Source of the DNA: Gardnerella vaginalis
GTDB lineage: Bacteria; Actinomycetota; Actinomycetes; Actinomycetales; Bifidobacteriaceae
Direction: 5' to 3'
Assembly (NCBI RefSeq): GCF_001563665.1
Contig: NZ_KQ961866.1
Location: 1-47,278 of the forward strand
Length of the DNA stretch: 47,278 nt
Shown one piece after another: positions 16,382-27,040 of this stretch. Position 1 is the stretch's first letter; the number at the start of each line of letters is the position of its first letter. A program made the translations under genes and the position numbers. The notes below the pieces were generated by a model that searched no databases, was not told the origin of the DNA, and worked only from the letters and a program-made list of their open reading frames with translations.

Positions 16382-19300
16382 TTAAGATAATTCAGACCGA
16401 ATCTGTTGCTCAGTTTTTAATAGAGCGTGAATTTCGCGAGATTCTTCATTCTCCTCACTTACATAATATAGAGTTGCGTCAATTTCATCGAGTTTTGCGG
16501 AAGTCAAAGCAGAAAGCATAAGACGATACCAATCTAATTGCACTAATTTTCTTTCTATTTCTTTTTTAACAGTAGGTTTTTTACCAGTCTTCCAATCAAC
16601 TACAGTAAAACGTTTAGAAGTATCTTTAGGATTTAATCCGCCTAAGAAAACTGCATCCAAAATGCCATTTAATACACGAGGATTATTCCCATTTGATTCC
16701 AAAGCATAAGAAATAGGCAATTCTGCAGCCAAAGAAACTCTTTTAGCCCAACGAGATTTAACTAATCGAGTCTTCCAAATGTTCAATAAATCTTCTCTGT
16801 CGTCTAGTTTTAAGGAGCTAATATCGCAATTGACTAAATTAGTATTATTTTCATTGTTTAATGCAATATTTTTATTTGCTAACGAATTTGCTAACGAATT
16901 TGCTAAAGCTTGCTGAGAATCAGTTAAATTATTGCGCTCAGCTAAAGCACAAACTTTTGATTCAGAGACCAAGTGTGCAAATATTGAAAGTTGCACATCA
17001 ATACGAGAAATCATACTATTTGAAAAATCATCATAAGAATCTAAAATCGCACTTGAGCTATAAGTAGATGAGCCAAACTCAGAAGAATTAGAAGAGTCAT
17101 AAGACTTAGAAGACTCATCAGACACAGAAGACTCATTTTTTGCGAAATTACTCATCTCTAAATTGCCAGCATTTACAAAGCTTTCAGCCCATTCATGGAA
17201 TTTCGTTCCCATATCTGAATTTATAGTAGAAACTGATGGAATAGGACGTATATACGCGAGCATACGCCTGTCAATATCTCTAGAATTACTTTTATTAGAA
17301 GAATTAGAAATTTTCGCACTACGTTGCAATGTAGTAATACTTAATGCTTTAGAATTATTTTTTTCAGAATCTTCAGCTTTTTGACGTACATATTCCGCAA
17401 GATCTTTATTAGAATTATAATTTTTTAATCCAAAATCTGAATCACTAATAAACATCTTTACTCTATTCGTAAGAGAAAGATTTTCTAGATTACAAGAATT
17501 AGAGCAAGAAGAATCAGAACTATAATTCAAGTCAGAACTAGAGCACAAACTAGAATCACTAGACGAATTATCTATATTACTTTTCATCAAACGAACAGAC
17601 TCATTTAAAGTATCTTCTAAATCTTTGCTCAAAGTAATAGGCCATGGCAACACAATATTTCCAATAGATGCAGGCTGATTCGTACGCTCTTGCAAAACGT
17701 CCGCCAATTTAGAAGCATATTCACCAACAGCAATTCCAAAATTAGAATCTGATTCATTGCATACTTCATCTTCTGCATCAGCAGACTTCGCATCATCTAA
17801 CTTAACATCAGCAGACTTAACATCATCTGACTGCATATCATCAGACTTAACATCATCTGACTTAACATCAGCAGACTTATTCAAAATAATCTTTTTATAT
17901 TCACTAGTTTTATCATTAAAAGTATCAGATTTTAAATTCTCACAATCAGATTCCATATTATAAAGAGAATTTAAAGCTTCTTTCATAAAAACAGAAAGTT
18001 TCATATCAGACTTTGCGTCATCGCTAGCCATTTGTGTTGTTCGAGCACAAGTTAGCATAGTAGCAAATTGAGCACGAGTCATAGCAACATAAAGCAAATG
18101 CCTTTCTTCCATATGAAGTTGATTGCCACGTTCTTCAGATTGAGTCAAAATATCGCAATTATTCCTATATATTTCTTTAGTATCATCAGACAAAAACTGA
18201 TCAAGATCTACTCCGCTTTCAATAGCATCACTTTCATATACATACTTAGCTAAAGCACGCAAAGCAACACGGCGATTAGTTTTAATCTCATCATAAATTT
18301 TTTCTACGCTATCATATTTTTTCAATGACTCAAGAGGATGCATACCAGAACTCAAACTAGCATCGTGAGGAAAATGCGGTAAATTACCTGAATCAACTCG
18401 CAAAGGCACAGGCACAGACGATGCATATTCAATTGGAACATGCGCAGAAGACGCCAGCAAAGAAGAATCAAATATTAAATCAGCTCCACTGTTTTTAAGA
18501 TTATCTATATATTCAACATCATCATCACTATCTAAAGCAAAACTAAGATTATCACCTTGACTACTAGGGAATTTTTTAGCATTAAGACCCACAACAGCAA
18601 CTGCAGGCCATTGCAAACCTTTAGATTGATGAACTGTCATCATCACTACTTGAGCATTATCATCTTCTATAGAATCTGCAGAATCAAAATCATCACTTGA
18701 TTCAATCCAAGACATAAGACCCTTTAAAGAAGGTTTTTGCCACTCACCCATCTCTTGAATATAAGTATCTGTAATAGAATTCAAAGAATCTAGTGTGGAA
18801 TGCATAGCGTGCAATACGTTTTCACGGTTTATACAATCGTCTTTTATGCATGATGCAACAGCTGAATCAATATCCACATTCAACGCTTCAACTGCAACAC
18901 GCATAACATCATTCAAAGAATTATTACAAGCACGAGTAACAGTTTGCAACATATCGCTTACTCGCCTAACAACAGCATAACCATGTTTACTTAATTTATT
19001 GTATAATTCACAAACAGTATTATTTGAATTATTTGAATCGCTTGAATCACTTGAATCACTTGACTTTTTGCTACTGTTATTATATTTTATTCCACTCTTG
19101 TTTTTATATTTAAAAGGATTTTCTGGAATATTTTGCATAAATATATCTGCTAAAAATACTCCATTATCAATGCTATTTTGTGAGGAAGTATTAGAGGAAT
19201 TAGCACGCTGATTTTTCACAGCTTTAATCATTTCAGCTCCGCTAAGACCGTAAGGAAGCAATCCAGCTTGCACGTAAATATCGTATTTGTATTTAATATT

Positions 19301-21151
19301 TGCGTCATTCGCAATATTTGCAAGAGTTTTCAAATCTTTTGCAGACAATGAAAATCTTGGAGTTGCGAGCAATCGCATAAGAGAGGAAGAGCAACTGTGA
19401 TCATTTACAACATTCAATAAAGCAAGAACGTCTTTTACACAAGGATCTTCTTTTGCTGACGAACAACCAACTACACTAACTTTTAAGCCAGCAGATCGTA
19501 AAGCATCTGCATACAAAGGCATAGACAACTTACTTCTAAATAATATTGCTACTCTAGGCTTTAATGGATTGCGATTTTCATCTGCAGGAAATGGCGTTAA
19601 AGTAGGATCCGAAAATAGTTTTGCAAACCTAACTACAGCTTCAATTTCTTGATATTTAGTTGGCATTACTACAGCTGCTACTGTTCCTAAAGTAGCATTA
19701 TCCATAGGTTTCAAAACTTCTACATCAACTTCACGATGTTCAACACTACTTTTATTTTGTAGTTCAGAATCACGCATAGGTTTCGTCAAATCATTAGCTA
19801 GTTTAAGAATAAGATGAGCATTTCTACGAGTAGTAGTTAAAGAACACTCAGATAAATTACTTTCTAAATCATTAACAGGATTTAAAGTATTAGCATCAGA
19901 GCTTAAATTTTTATCAATTTTAGATTTGAAAGAATTCTTAAAAGCAATAAAAGCGCCAGAACTAGCTCCACGAAAACCATAGATAGCTTGGAACGGATCT
20001 CCAACTGCAGTAATATAAGTTTCATTTTTATTTACAATACCATCTTTGCAAATATCAGTATTATTATTAAACAGCCTATTTATTAGCATCGATTGAGTAG
20101 TAGAAGTATCTTGATATTCATCTAACAAAACTTGCTTATATTGTTCTCTGTATTGGATTGCAATAGAAGGAAAATGCGTGACTAAACGATACGCTGCAAT
20201 AGTAAAATCACTGAATTGTACCATATTTGCCTTATGTTTAGCTTTATCGAAATCTAAAACTAAATCAAGTAAAATATTGCGCTTTTTTGCAGCACTAATA
20301 AGATTCATGCATTCTTCAACGCATGCATTTTCCCAATATTTTTCAAATTTATTACATGCTTTCTTAAAAAGCTCATTTTTTTCTTCAACTGACTTACTTT
20401 TAGCTTTACTATATTTAGGAATAGCAATATCACTACTAGAATTTTCTTCCAAAGTTTTATTTTCAACAATTTTATTCATAAACTGAAGAAAATCATTATT
20501 CCAAGCACGAATTTTATCAACAGCTTGAACAACGCTATCGCAAACATTACCTTGAGAATCGACACCAATCATTGAACAAGCAATATTTGAATAAAGACTT
20601 AAAACATCTTTACATAAAGAATTGAAGTTATATAACGAAATAACACTATCAGAAGAATACAAATCCAAGCTTGCACTATTTTTATCTAAATAATCTCCAA
20701 CAACAGACTTAATCAACTCATAAGCGCCAGCATTACTTAAAGGCATAACATTTTGACTAAAACCAATAAGTATTCCATATTTACGCACAATTGATTGGAA
20801 GAACGAATCATAAGTCATAACTTCTGGCTTTAAGAATGAATTTGACGAAGATTTACTTACAGCTGCAGAAACTCGAGATAACAACTCAGAGGCAGCTTTG
20901 TTAGTAAAAGTAAGACCAAGAATTGATTCGGGAGCAACACCTTGATTTATCAATGCAATTACTCGTTGAGTCATTGTGAAAGTTTTACCACTACCAGCTC
21001 CAGCAACAACAAGAATATTTGAGTCTGAAGGTGAATTTATAACACGCGATTGTTCGTCACTAAACACGATTTTTTCGCTTTTAACTTGCACATTTTCTTG
21101 CACATTTTCTTGCAATTTTTCGTTTAATACTTGTTTGCTCATCATATTCAC
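16382..21151 (-). CDS. adnB: AdnB-like UvrD-type helicase with a C-terminal RecB-type nuclease
   Basis: A 1589-residue superfamily 1A helicase-nuclease. Helicase motifs in order: Q motif FSDEQSRVI (30-38), Walker A GAGSGKT (51-57), LLDEYQDT (motif II), GDPFQAIYGFRGA (III), MTVHQSKGLQWPAV (V) and LLYVAMTRA (VI). The C-terminal PD-(D/E)XK nuclease has VVDWKTGKKP (catalytic Asp/Lys at about 1519-1521) and QLDWYRLML (motif QxxxY). All catalytic residues look intact, so this is the dominant motor. Actinobacterial AdnB is normally about 1100 residues; the excess is Ser/Asn/Asp-rich insertions. It starts four bases after the stop of the AdnA-like gene, so the two are coupled. Its function is resection of DNA ends. 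Confidence 0.85.
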   Translation of the reverse strand: MNMMSKQVLNEKLQENVQENVQVKSEKIVFSDEQSRVINSPSDSNILVVAGAGSGKTFTMTQRVIALINQGVAPESILGLTFTNKAASELLSRVSAAVSKSSSNSFLKPEVMTYDSFFQSIVRKYGILIGFSQNVMPLSNAGAYELIKSVVGDYLDKNSASLDLYSSDSVISLYNFNSLCKDVLSLYSNIACSMIGVDSQGNVCDSVVQAVDKIRAWNNDFLQFMNKIVENKTLEENSSSDIAIPKYSKAKSKSVEEKNELFKKACNKFEKYWENACVEECMNLISAAKKRNILLDLVLDFDKAKHKANMVQFSDFTIAAYRLVTHFPSIAIQYREQYKQVLLDEYQDTSTTQSMLINRLFNNNTDICKDGIVNKNETYITAVGDPFQAIYGFRGASSGAFIAFKNSFKSKIDKNLSSDANTLNPVNDLESNLSECSLTTTRRNAHLILKLANDLTKPMRDSELQNKSSVEHREVDVEVLKPMDNATLGTVAAVVMPTKYQEIEAVVRFAKLFSDPTLTPFPADENRNPLKPRVAILFRSKLSMPLYADALRSAGLKVSVVGCSSAKEDPCVKDVLALLNVVNDHSCSSSLMRLLATPRFSLSAKDLKTLANIANDANIKYKYDIYVQAGLLPYGLSGAEMIKAVKNQRANSSNTSSQNSIDNGVFLADIFMQNIPENPFKYKNKSGIKYNNSSKKSSDSSDSSDSNNSNNTVCELYNKLSKHGYAVVRRVSDMLQTVTRACNNSLNDVMRVAVEALNVDIDSAVASCIKDDCINRENVLHAMHSTLDSLNSITDTYIQEMGEWQKPSLKGLMSWIESSDDFDSADSIEDDNAQVVMMTVHQSKGLQWPAVAVVGLNAKKFPSSQGDNLSFALDSDDDVEYIDNLKNSGADLIFDSSLLASSAHVPIEYASSVPVPLRVDSGNLPHFPHDASLSSGMHPLESLKKYDSVEKIYDEIKTNRRVALRALAKYVYESDAIESGVDLDQFLSDDTKEIYRNNCDILTQSEERGNQLHMEERHLLYVAMTRAQFATMLTCARTTQMASDDAKSDMKLSVFMKEALNSLYNMESDCENLKSDTFNDKTSEYKKIILNKSADVKSDDVKSDDMQSDDVKSADVKLDDAKSADAEDEVCNESDSNFGIAVGEYASKLADVLQERTNQPASIGNIVLPWPITLSKDLEDTLNESVRLMKSNIDNSSSDSSLCSSSDLNYSSDSSCSNSCNLENLSLTNRVKMFISDSDFGLKNYNSNKDLAEYVRQKAEDSEKNNSKALSITTLQRSAKISNSSNKSNSRDIDRRMLAYIRPIPSVSTINSDMGTKFHEWAESFVNAGNLEMSNFAKNESSVSDESSKSYDSSNSSEFGSSTYSSSAILDSYDDFSNSMISRIDVQLSIFAHLVSESKVCALAERNNLTDSQQALANSLANSLANKNIALNNENNTNLVNCDISSLKLDDREDLLNIWKTRLVKSRWAKRVSLAAELPISYALESNGNNPRVLNGILDAVFLGGLNPKDTSKRFTVVDWKTGKKPTVKKEIERKLVQLDWYRLMLSALTSAKLDEIDATLYYVSEENEESREIHALLKTEQQIRSELS
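17776..17879 (-). repeat. 15-base repeats encoding KSDDV units in adnB
   Basis: A run of related 15-base units (CATCATCTGACTTAA type) encodes an acidic KSDDV/KSADV repeat in the helicase-nuclease linker. The unit length keeps the frame. Confidence 0.75.
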
Positions 21152-21154
21152 CGT

Positions 21155-24100
21155 CTACTTAACATCATCACTAACAGAGTTGAGTTCACTATTTAACTTT
21201 TTTGCTTCTTCTATTGCACTTCTAACTTCATATACAGTGTCACTTTTACCAGAGCAAGAAGGACAAGTTGTTCCACACTTGCAATTAGCAATATGCTCTT
21301 TTTCAGGTTCGCGCTCAAATGATTCTACTAAGCATGCACTAGCAGCAAAAAATACTCTAGAAATCATCATAAGAGACCATTGAGCTTGAGATCCAAGATT
21401 TATAAAATCTTGCCAATCAGATTCATCAACATCTATAGGCTTCAAATCCACATATAAATCAGGTAAACAGTAAAGCCTATCAGCACTAGAGTACCCAGAA
21501 CGCTTATCTATTTTATTTGTGTTTAACTTATCTCCAGCAAATAACGCAGGCTGAGACATATTTTCAGCCATATTTCTGCTTTCAGCAGGATAATTTTTAT
21601 TAACTACATGGAAAAGCATGCTGCCAGAAATATTACGTTTACGAGCCAAACTCAACACGTTTAACATTTCTTTATCTATAGGAGAATCTTTAGTTTTAGA
21701 ATGATTATGATTTGATTGCAAAAATTCTTCTACTTCTTTCTCGTCAAAATACTCAAGCAAAGTTGCACGCGCAAATTCACAATCTGAACTAAAGAAATGC
21801 AAAGCCAATTGATAACAAACTAATTGCAAATCAGAAAAAACTTCTTTTTCTGATGGAACAATACCAGTTTTATAATCAATCAATCTTATTGACTCACTAG
21901 TTATTTGAGATTCAATATTTTCAGAGCTATTTTCAGAGCTATTTTCAGAGCTATTTTCCGCACTATTACTGATATTAGCTCTCGAACCAGTAAGAGCAGA
22001 AGAGTCAGACGCAGCAGAGTCAGACGCAGAGTCATTGTCATTTGCGCAAGATCTAACTTCCATTCGATCCATTCGACCAGAAAGTCGAACTAAAATATCT
22101 TCATTATTTTTCGTAGGCCATCCACCTACAAGGAATCCCATAATAGAACGAAGACTATTTAGTTTTTTAGACTCTTCAGGAGTCAAATTTGAACACAAAT
22201 TCCCATTGCTATCAATACTTTTTCTAGGATTAAAATCAACACCCAAAGTCTTGTAATAAATTCGAGCTATATCTTCAAATCCAAAAGTAGCACGCAATTG
22301 ACATTCATTATAAGAACGTTTTAAAGTACCAAAATAACCTAAAGCATAATGCCCTTTAGACTTTTTATCAATAGAATTGTCATATCCAATAACTCTACCT
22401 AAATCGTCTTTTAAAATATTTCTAGCACTATATGAGCCACTAGCAGATTCAACAAAATAATTCGCAATATCGTAAAGAGCTTTATCAACTTTTCTTTTAT
22501 TAGTTAAATACATATAGCGACTGCGCACATTTTCATCAACAGAAGAAGTCTTTTCAATCTCTTCATAATATTTACGCATAGTATTAGCAATATGTTTTAC
22601 TGCATTAACGTAATCTTCTTCACTTTTTTCATCATATCTTCCAATAAATTGTGGATAATTCTCACGTAAATAACGCGTATCTAATAAAGCTTCATTACTT
22701 GCCCAACAAGCTGTGTTGTGTATTAAAGTACCAAAACTCGCGCTTGTACTAGATTTTTGTGGGCCACTGAATTCATTTTCAAGCATAGCGCACACAGGAC
22801 AATTCCATAAAGCATCAACTTTAGAAGGAGAAAGACTAATAATTCGTTTAGATGAAGATACATTTTTAGCTAACTTCGAATCATCACTTAAGCTCTCAGT
22901 TAAATCCTCAGATGACGAATCTAAAGACAACTCCTCAGATAACTCAGGCGCATCAGAAGAATCAGACGCAGAATCAGACGCAGAATCAGGCGCATCAGAA
23001 TGTTTATTAACAAAATCCCAAGTTTCAAAATCTGCAGCTTTAACTCCATGATCTTTCAATAATTTCAAAGCACAAAGCGCATCATCAATCTTCTTCTTAT
23101 CACAATTTTTAATAGCACACATCAGCTGAGCGCGAGCAACGCATACTAAAGATCTAGCATCTGTATCAATAGACGCTAATTTATGATCAATCGGCGTGTA
23201 TAAAGCTGAACCATCATCATCACTCAAGAATTGAGAAGGCATATACCTGAACAAAAAATCAGATGGAACTAAATCATCATTACGAACTGCACTAATATAC
23301 AATTGACTTTTTGCACGCGTTACTGCAACAAGAAAACTTCTCTGCTCACTTGTATAAACAGAAGTTTTAGAGTTTACAGATATACCAAAACTACTTTTCA
23401 TATCAATAGAAAGCGGACGATTTAGCATTTTAGCAATTCGCTTATTTATAGTCATATCAACTAAAGATTCAGCGCCAAACATTGTATTACGAGCTTCAAC
23501 ATTCGGCCAAACATTTTGTTGAACTTGAGGAATCCATACTAATTTCCAACGCTTTCCAGCAGAACCAGCAGGAGTTGCGAGAGTTACAGCATCTGGCAAA
23601 GGAGCGACTCGAGCAAGAGAATCTGCCTGAATTTCTAAACCTCTAACTTGTTCAATGAACCTGTTAATAGCACCAGTAAGATTTCCGGTTATAGGCTTGT
23701 ATTCAATAGCAGAAGACATGTTTTGTTCTGTCATATTAAACTCTTTTGCATACGAGAATAATCTCATAGCTGCATCCAAACGACTGTTCGCAATACGACC
23801 AGAATCATTATTTTGTAAAGAAATAATCTGCCATTTTTCAGCAACTGAACAAATATTCCATGCTTGCGAAAGCACATATTTTGGCTCCACTAAAGTAGGA
23901 TTACATTTCATACTATTTGCCAAATTATAAATTAACTTACATGCATAAATAAGCGCCATATTGTGACTACTAGAAGGACTCATATTATGCAATAAAGTTA
24001 ATAACGAAATCTTAGTAATTTTTCGCTTAGCTTTATTGTTAATGCAATACTCATCATTTAACGATTCGCATTCATCTTTATCGCTATTTATATTGCTATC

Positions 24101-26632
24101 ATCTTTGATGCAAGAATTATTATCTAAAGAATCCGAATCATATAAGCTTTCGCATAATTCACATAAAATAAGCAAGTAACATAAATCTACACACTCAACA
24201 ATATTTGAAGAATTATTGACATCTTTGGTTTTAGCATCATCTTTCGTATTAGACGCGTTCTGAGCAGAATTTTCAGCATTTTCAGAATTTTCAGCAGAAT
24301 TTTGATCTACTTTTTCGAAAGAATTTTGATCTATATTTTGATTTGAATTTTCATCTGCATCCTGATTTGTTTCATCAATAATTCGATCATCAACAACATA
24401 ATTTTCAGTATCTTCACTAGAGTTACTGCACATTTTATCTTTTAGCAAATTAAATTCATCAAATATTTTTCGCAAAGGAGAAGAATCATAATCTGAATTT
24501 TTCTCTGAACTCAAAGACATCATTGAGTTAAGAGATGCCATAGATCTCATGACATTTTCTACGCTAGACATATTTGCAGGAATAGCATTATTTGAAGAAT
24601 ACGAAGAAATTCCTACATCATAAATATTACTATTTGCATTTTCACTATATGCACTGTTATTCTTATGCTTCGTTCTCAAAGTGGATTTAGAAGAATCTTC
24701 ACAATATTCGTTTTGAACTAAAGGACTATTTACAAAATCAATAATTCTGCAACGAACATATGATGCTAGTTCATGCAACGTAAGAGTGCCAACAGATATT
24801 TCACGAGAGATATCGTCTAATCCACGAAGACTTAACTGAGCTAACTCAATCATTGCAAATAAACCTTGCACAAAAGGCTCATCCGATAACGTTCTTTTAA
24901 CAGACGAATATCGCACAGGAACGCCATCACGCAATAATCTTTCGCCAAAAAGCCTAACTGTATCGTTATCATGCGCGATTAACGCAATGTCACTCCACTT
25001 ACAATTAGAATCCAAATGAGCACGTTTAATTTGCCAAACAATCATATCTAATTCTTCGCGCGGAGAATGATATATAGAGCCATAAGCATAAGAAGAAGAC
25101 TTGGAAGACTTGGAAATATTATTTGTGCTATCTACGCTATTGTCTTGCGCACGTAGTTTCCAAAGCCGCTTAGACAGTGGCATATCTGTAAACATAAGCG
25201 ACGAAATAGAAGAATCAATATTGCGAGATAAAGATTCCAAATCTATAGGATTAGAGCGTATTTGCTTAGAAACAAAAGTTGAATTATCTACAATATTTTC
25301 AGATGATTCACTTGAATTATTGGATGCAGAAGACGCAGCAGATTCAGCAGACTCCGCAGATTCGGCAGACTCCGCAGATTCGGCAGACTCCGCAGATTCG
25401 GCAGACTCAGAAGACTTAGAAGACTGAGCTGACGAATTTGCAAAAGAGCTAGAATAATCTTCACTAATAATATCTTCACTAATAATATCTTCAATAGAAA
25501 TAGATTTAGCTCTCAAAGAACCATTGCGAGCAGCTTCAACTACATAATCAGGATACGCTCCTCTAAATGATTGAACGGATTCATCAGGATTTGCAGTTAA
25601 AACCATACGAACGCCAACACTAGATAAAGTTTCAAGAAAATTGAATCCACCTAAAGTAACATCTTGAAAATCATCAACAACAACCATAGAAGGAATATGT
25701 GCATAACCCGATTTTATTTCAGTTAATTTTTTTACAGCTTTAGATGCTTCAACCATTAAGGTAGATGCATCATAACGCGCAGAATTTCCATATTCTTTAC
25801 GCAACATATTTCTATAAGACGAACGCAATGCAAATCCAAGTTTCCATTGAACACTTAAACGTTCAACAAAGTCACGCGTGTTAAGAGCCGAATAATCACC
25901 ACTAGTTAATTCTTCTAAAACACGCGATTCATCTTCTTTGCTAATTATTAACAATTCATCTAAGCGCGCAATAATATCTCTCAATTCGTGAATAAAAGCA
26001 GAACTGATAAACGTTTTATTCTTGTTATTATTACGCTCATTTAAGCTATATGAATTACTTGAATTATCGTTAGAAATATCATAATTCAATACAACTGTGT
26101 TCCATTGAGAATTATTAAAATATGTCTCAAATAATTTGCAAGTGTCACAACTGCCACTTTCACCTCTAAGAACATGCAATATATGTTCATAGACAACGCT
26201 TCTTAACAAAGAATCTTGTTCTGCTCCGTTAATAAGACGCGGAGAGGATTTATGATTTAATAAAGAAAAATCAGAAACAATTCGGAAAGCCAAAGCTGGC
26301 AAAGTTCCAACAGGTCTAGATTGGAATGATGCACCTAATTTATTGATGATTTCACTAGAATATTGGTCAGCAGATATGCGATTTTGCACACTCATGTAAA
26401 CAGGACCATATGGATTATTTCTGCTACTAGAAGACTTTAGCGAAGAAGTTAAATTAGAATAATGCAACATCGCTTTAAAAGCAGCATCAATTGCAAAACG
26501 TGTTTTACCGCTATTTGGAGGTCCAAAAACAAGCAAAGTATTTGTAATAGAATCAGAAGAATTCGAACGATTAGATTCCAGTGGTACGCTAGAACACAAC
26601 TTACCTTCAAACAATGCTTGTAATTGATTCAT
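21155..26632 (-). CDS. adnA: AdnA-like helicase-nuclease subunit with a Cys-rich C-terminus
   Basis: An 1825-residue partner of the downstream AdnB-like gene. Helicase motifs are present but atypical: Walker A GPPNSGKT (37-44), MVVVDDFQDV in place of VDEaQD, LTANPDESVQSFRGAYP and FLVAVTRAK. This fits AdnA, whose motor is the weaker one. The nuclease domain has LIDYKTGIVPS (Asp at about 1586) and QLVCYQLAL. Cysteines at LWNCPVC and at about 1784, 1786, 1790 and 1793 (CKCGTTCPSC) could form a [4Fe-4S] site as in AddB-type nucleases. Usual length is about 1050; the excess is Ser/Asn/Glu/Asp low-complexity insertions, one encoded by four 18-base repeats. The alternative is an AddB-like annotation. 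GGGGT precedes the ATG. Confidence 0.8.
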   Translation of the reverse strand: MNQLQALFEGKLCSSVPLESNRSNSSDSITNTLLVFGPPNSGKTRFAIDAAFKAMLHYSNLTSSLKSSSSRNNPYGPVYMSVQNRISADQYSSEIINKLGASFQSRPVGTLPALAFRIVSDFSLLNHKSSPRLINGAEQDSLLRSVVYEHILHVLRGESGSCDTCKLFETYFNNSQWNTVVLNYDISNDNSSNSYSLNERNNNKNKTFISSAFIHELRDIIARLDELLIISKEDESRVLEELTSGDYSALNTRDFVERLSVQWKLGFALRSSYRNMLRKEYGNSARYDASTLMVEASKAVKKLTEIKSGYAHIPSMVVVDDFQDVTLGGFNFLETLSSVGVRMVLTANPDESVQSFRGAYPDYVVEAARNGSLRAKSISIEDIISEDIISEDYSSSFANSSAQSSKSSESAESAESAESAESAESAESAESAASSASNNSSESSENIVDNSTFVSKQIRSNPIDLESLSRNIDSSISSLMFTDMPLSKRLWKLRAQDNSVDSTNNISKSSKSSSYAYGSIYHSPREELDMIVWQIKRAHLDSNCKWSDIALIAHDNDTVRLFGERLLRDGVPVRYSSVKRTLSDEPFVQGLFAMIELAQLSLRGLDDISREISVGTLTLHELASYVRCRIIDFVNSPLVQNEYCEDSSKSTLRTKHKNNSAYSENANSNIYDVGISSYSSNNAIPANMSSVENVMRSMASLNSMMSLSSEKNSDYDSSPLRKIFDEFNLLKDKMCSNSSEDTENYVVDDRIIDETNQDADENSNQNIDQNSFEKVDQNSAENSENAENSAQNASNTKDDAKTKDVNNSSNIVECVDLCYLLILCELCESLYDSDSLDNNSCIKDDSNINSDKDECESLNDEYCINNKAKRKITKISLLTLLHNMSPSSSHNMALIYACKLIYNLANSMKCNPTLVEPKYVLSQAWNICSVAEKWQIISLQNNDSGRIANSRLDAAMRLFSYAKEFNMTEQNMSSAIEYKPITGNLTGAINRFIEQVRGLEIQADSLARVAPLPDAVTLATPAGSAGKRWKLVWIPQVQQNVWPNVEARNTMFGAESLVDMTINKRIAKMLNRPLSIDMKSSFGISVNSKTSVYTSEQRSFLVAVTRAKSQLYISAVRNDDLVPSDFLFRYMPSQFLSDDDGSALYTPIDHKLASIDTDARSLVCVARAQLMCAIKNCDKKKIDDALCALKLLKDHGVKAADFETWDFVNKHSDAPDSASDSASDSSDAPELSEELSLDSSSEDLTESLSDDSKLAKNVSSSKRIISLSPSKVDALWNCPVCAMLENEFSGPQKSSTSASFGTLIHNTACWASNEALLDTRYLRENYPQFIGRYDEKSEEDYVNAVKHIANTMRKYYEEIEKTSSVDENVRSRYMYLTNKRKVDKALYDIANYFVESASGSYSARNILKDDLGRVIGYDNSIDKKSKGHYALGYFGTLKRSYNECQLRATFGFEDIARIYYKTLGVDFNPRKSIDSNGNLCSNLTPEESKKLNSLRSIMGFLVGGWPTKNNEDILVRLSGRMDRMEVRSCANDNDSASDSAASDSSALTGSRANISNSAENSSENSSENSSENIESQITSESIRLIDYKTGIVPSEKEVFSDLQLVCYQLALHFFSSDCEFARATLLEYFDEKEVEEFLQSNHNHSKTKDSPIDKEMLNVLSLARKRNISGSMLFHVVNKNYPAESRNMAENMSQPALFAGDKLNTNKIDKRSGYSSADRLYCLPDLYVDLKPIDVDESDWQDFINLGSQAQWSLMMISRVFFAASACLVESFEREPEKEHIANCKCGTTCPSCSGKSDTVYEVRSAIEEAKKLNSELNSVSDDVK
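25338..25409 (-). repeat. Four 18-base tandem repeats encoding SAESAE in adnA
   Basis: Units at 25338, 25356, 25374 and 25392 (GCAGATTCGGCAGACTCC type) differ at only one or two bases. They encode an Ala/Glu/Ser run at about residues 408-431 of the helicase domain. This looks like a recent expansion, and copy number is likely to vary between strains. Confidence 0.9.
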
Positions 26633-27040
26633 AGCTTACCCCACTGCATTTCGTTCAAATATAATTACAATCCACAATTATACGGTGAAATCACTCTAAT
26701 AATAATCATTAAACTTTTTGCACAAAAAACATATGCTATTTTTGAATAATCCTATACAGATTAAAAAAATTTTTTATAGTTAAATAATTATTGGAGCTGA
26801 CGAAAAATCTCGTAGCAAATAAAAATACACAAGAAAGCAACATAAGAGAATCATGATAAACGCTTAAGAAACATTAGAAACATGATAGAAAATAATCTAA
26901 GTTAAAGTAAAAAACTAAAAACAAAAGCATGCTAAAAGCTGAAAAATAGGCTATTTAGAAAAAGCGCTTAAAAAAAAAACTTAAAAATTAAAAAATAAAA
27001 AAGATAATAAAAACAAACTAAAAAAGAAAGATAAGTGAAA
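26633..27040. other. A+T-rich divergent intergenic region
   Basis: About 400 bases lie between the divergent adnA and Pr6Pr genes. A TATAAT reading toward adnA lies at 26677-26682 without a convincing -35. A run of ten A lies at 26970-26979, about 60 bases before the Pr6Pr start. I see no ORF, RNA gene or strong hairpin. It probably holds the promoters for both directions. Confidence 0.5.

Noticed and set aside
25101..25427. ADSADS-repeat + strand ORF
   Set aside because: Shadow of the 18-base repeat in adnA; the reverse frame is open only because of the repeat's composition.
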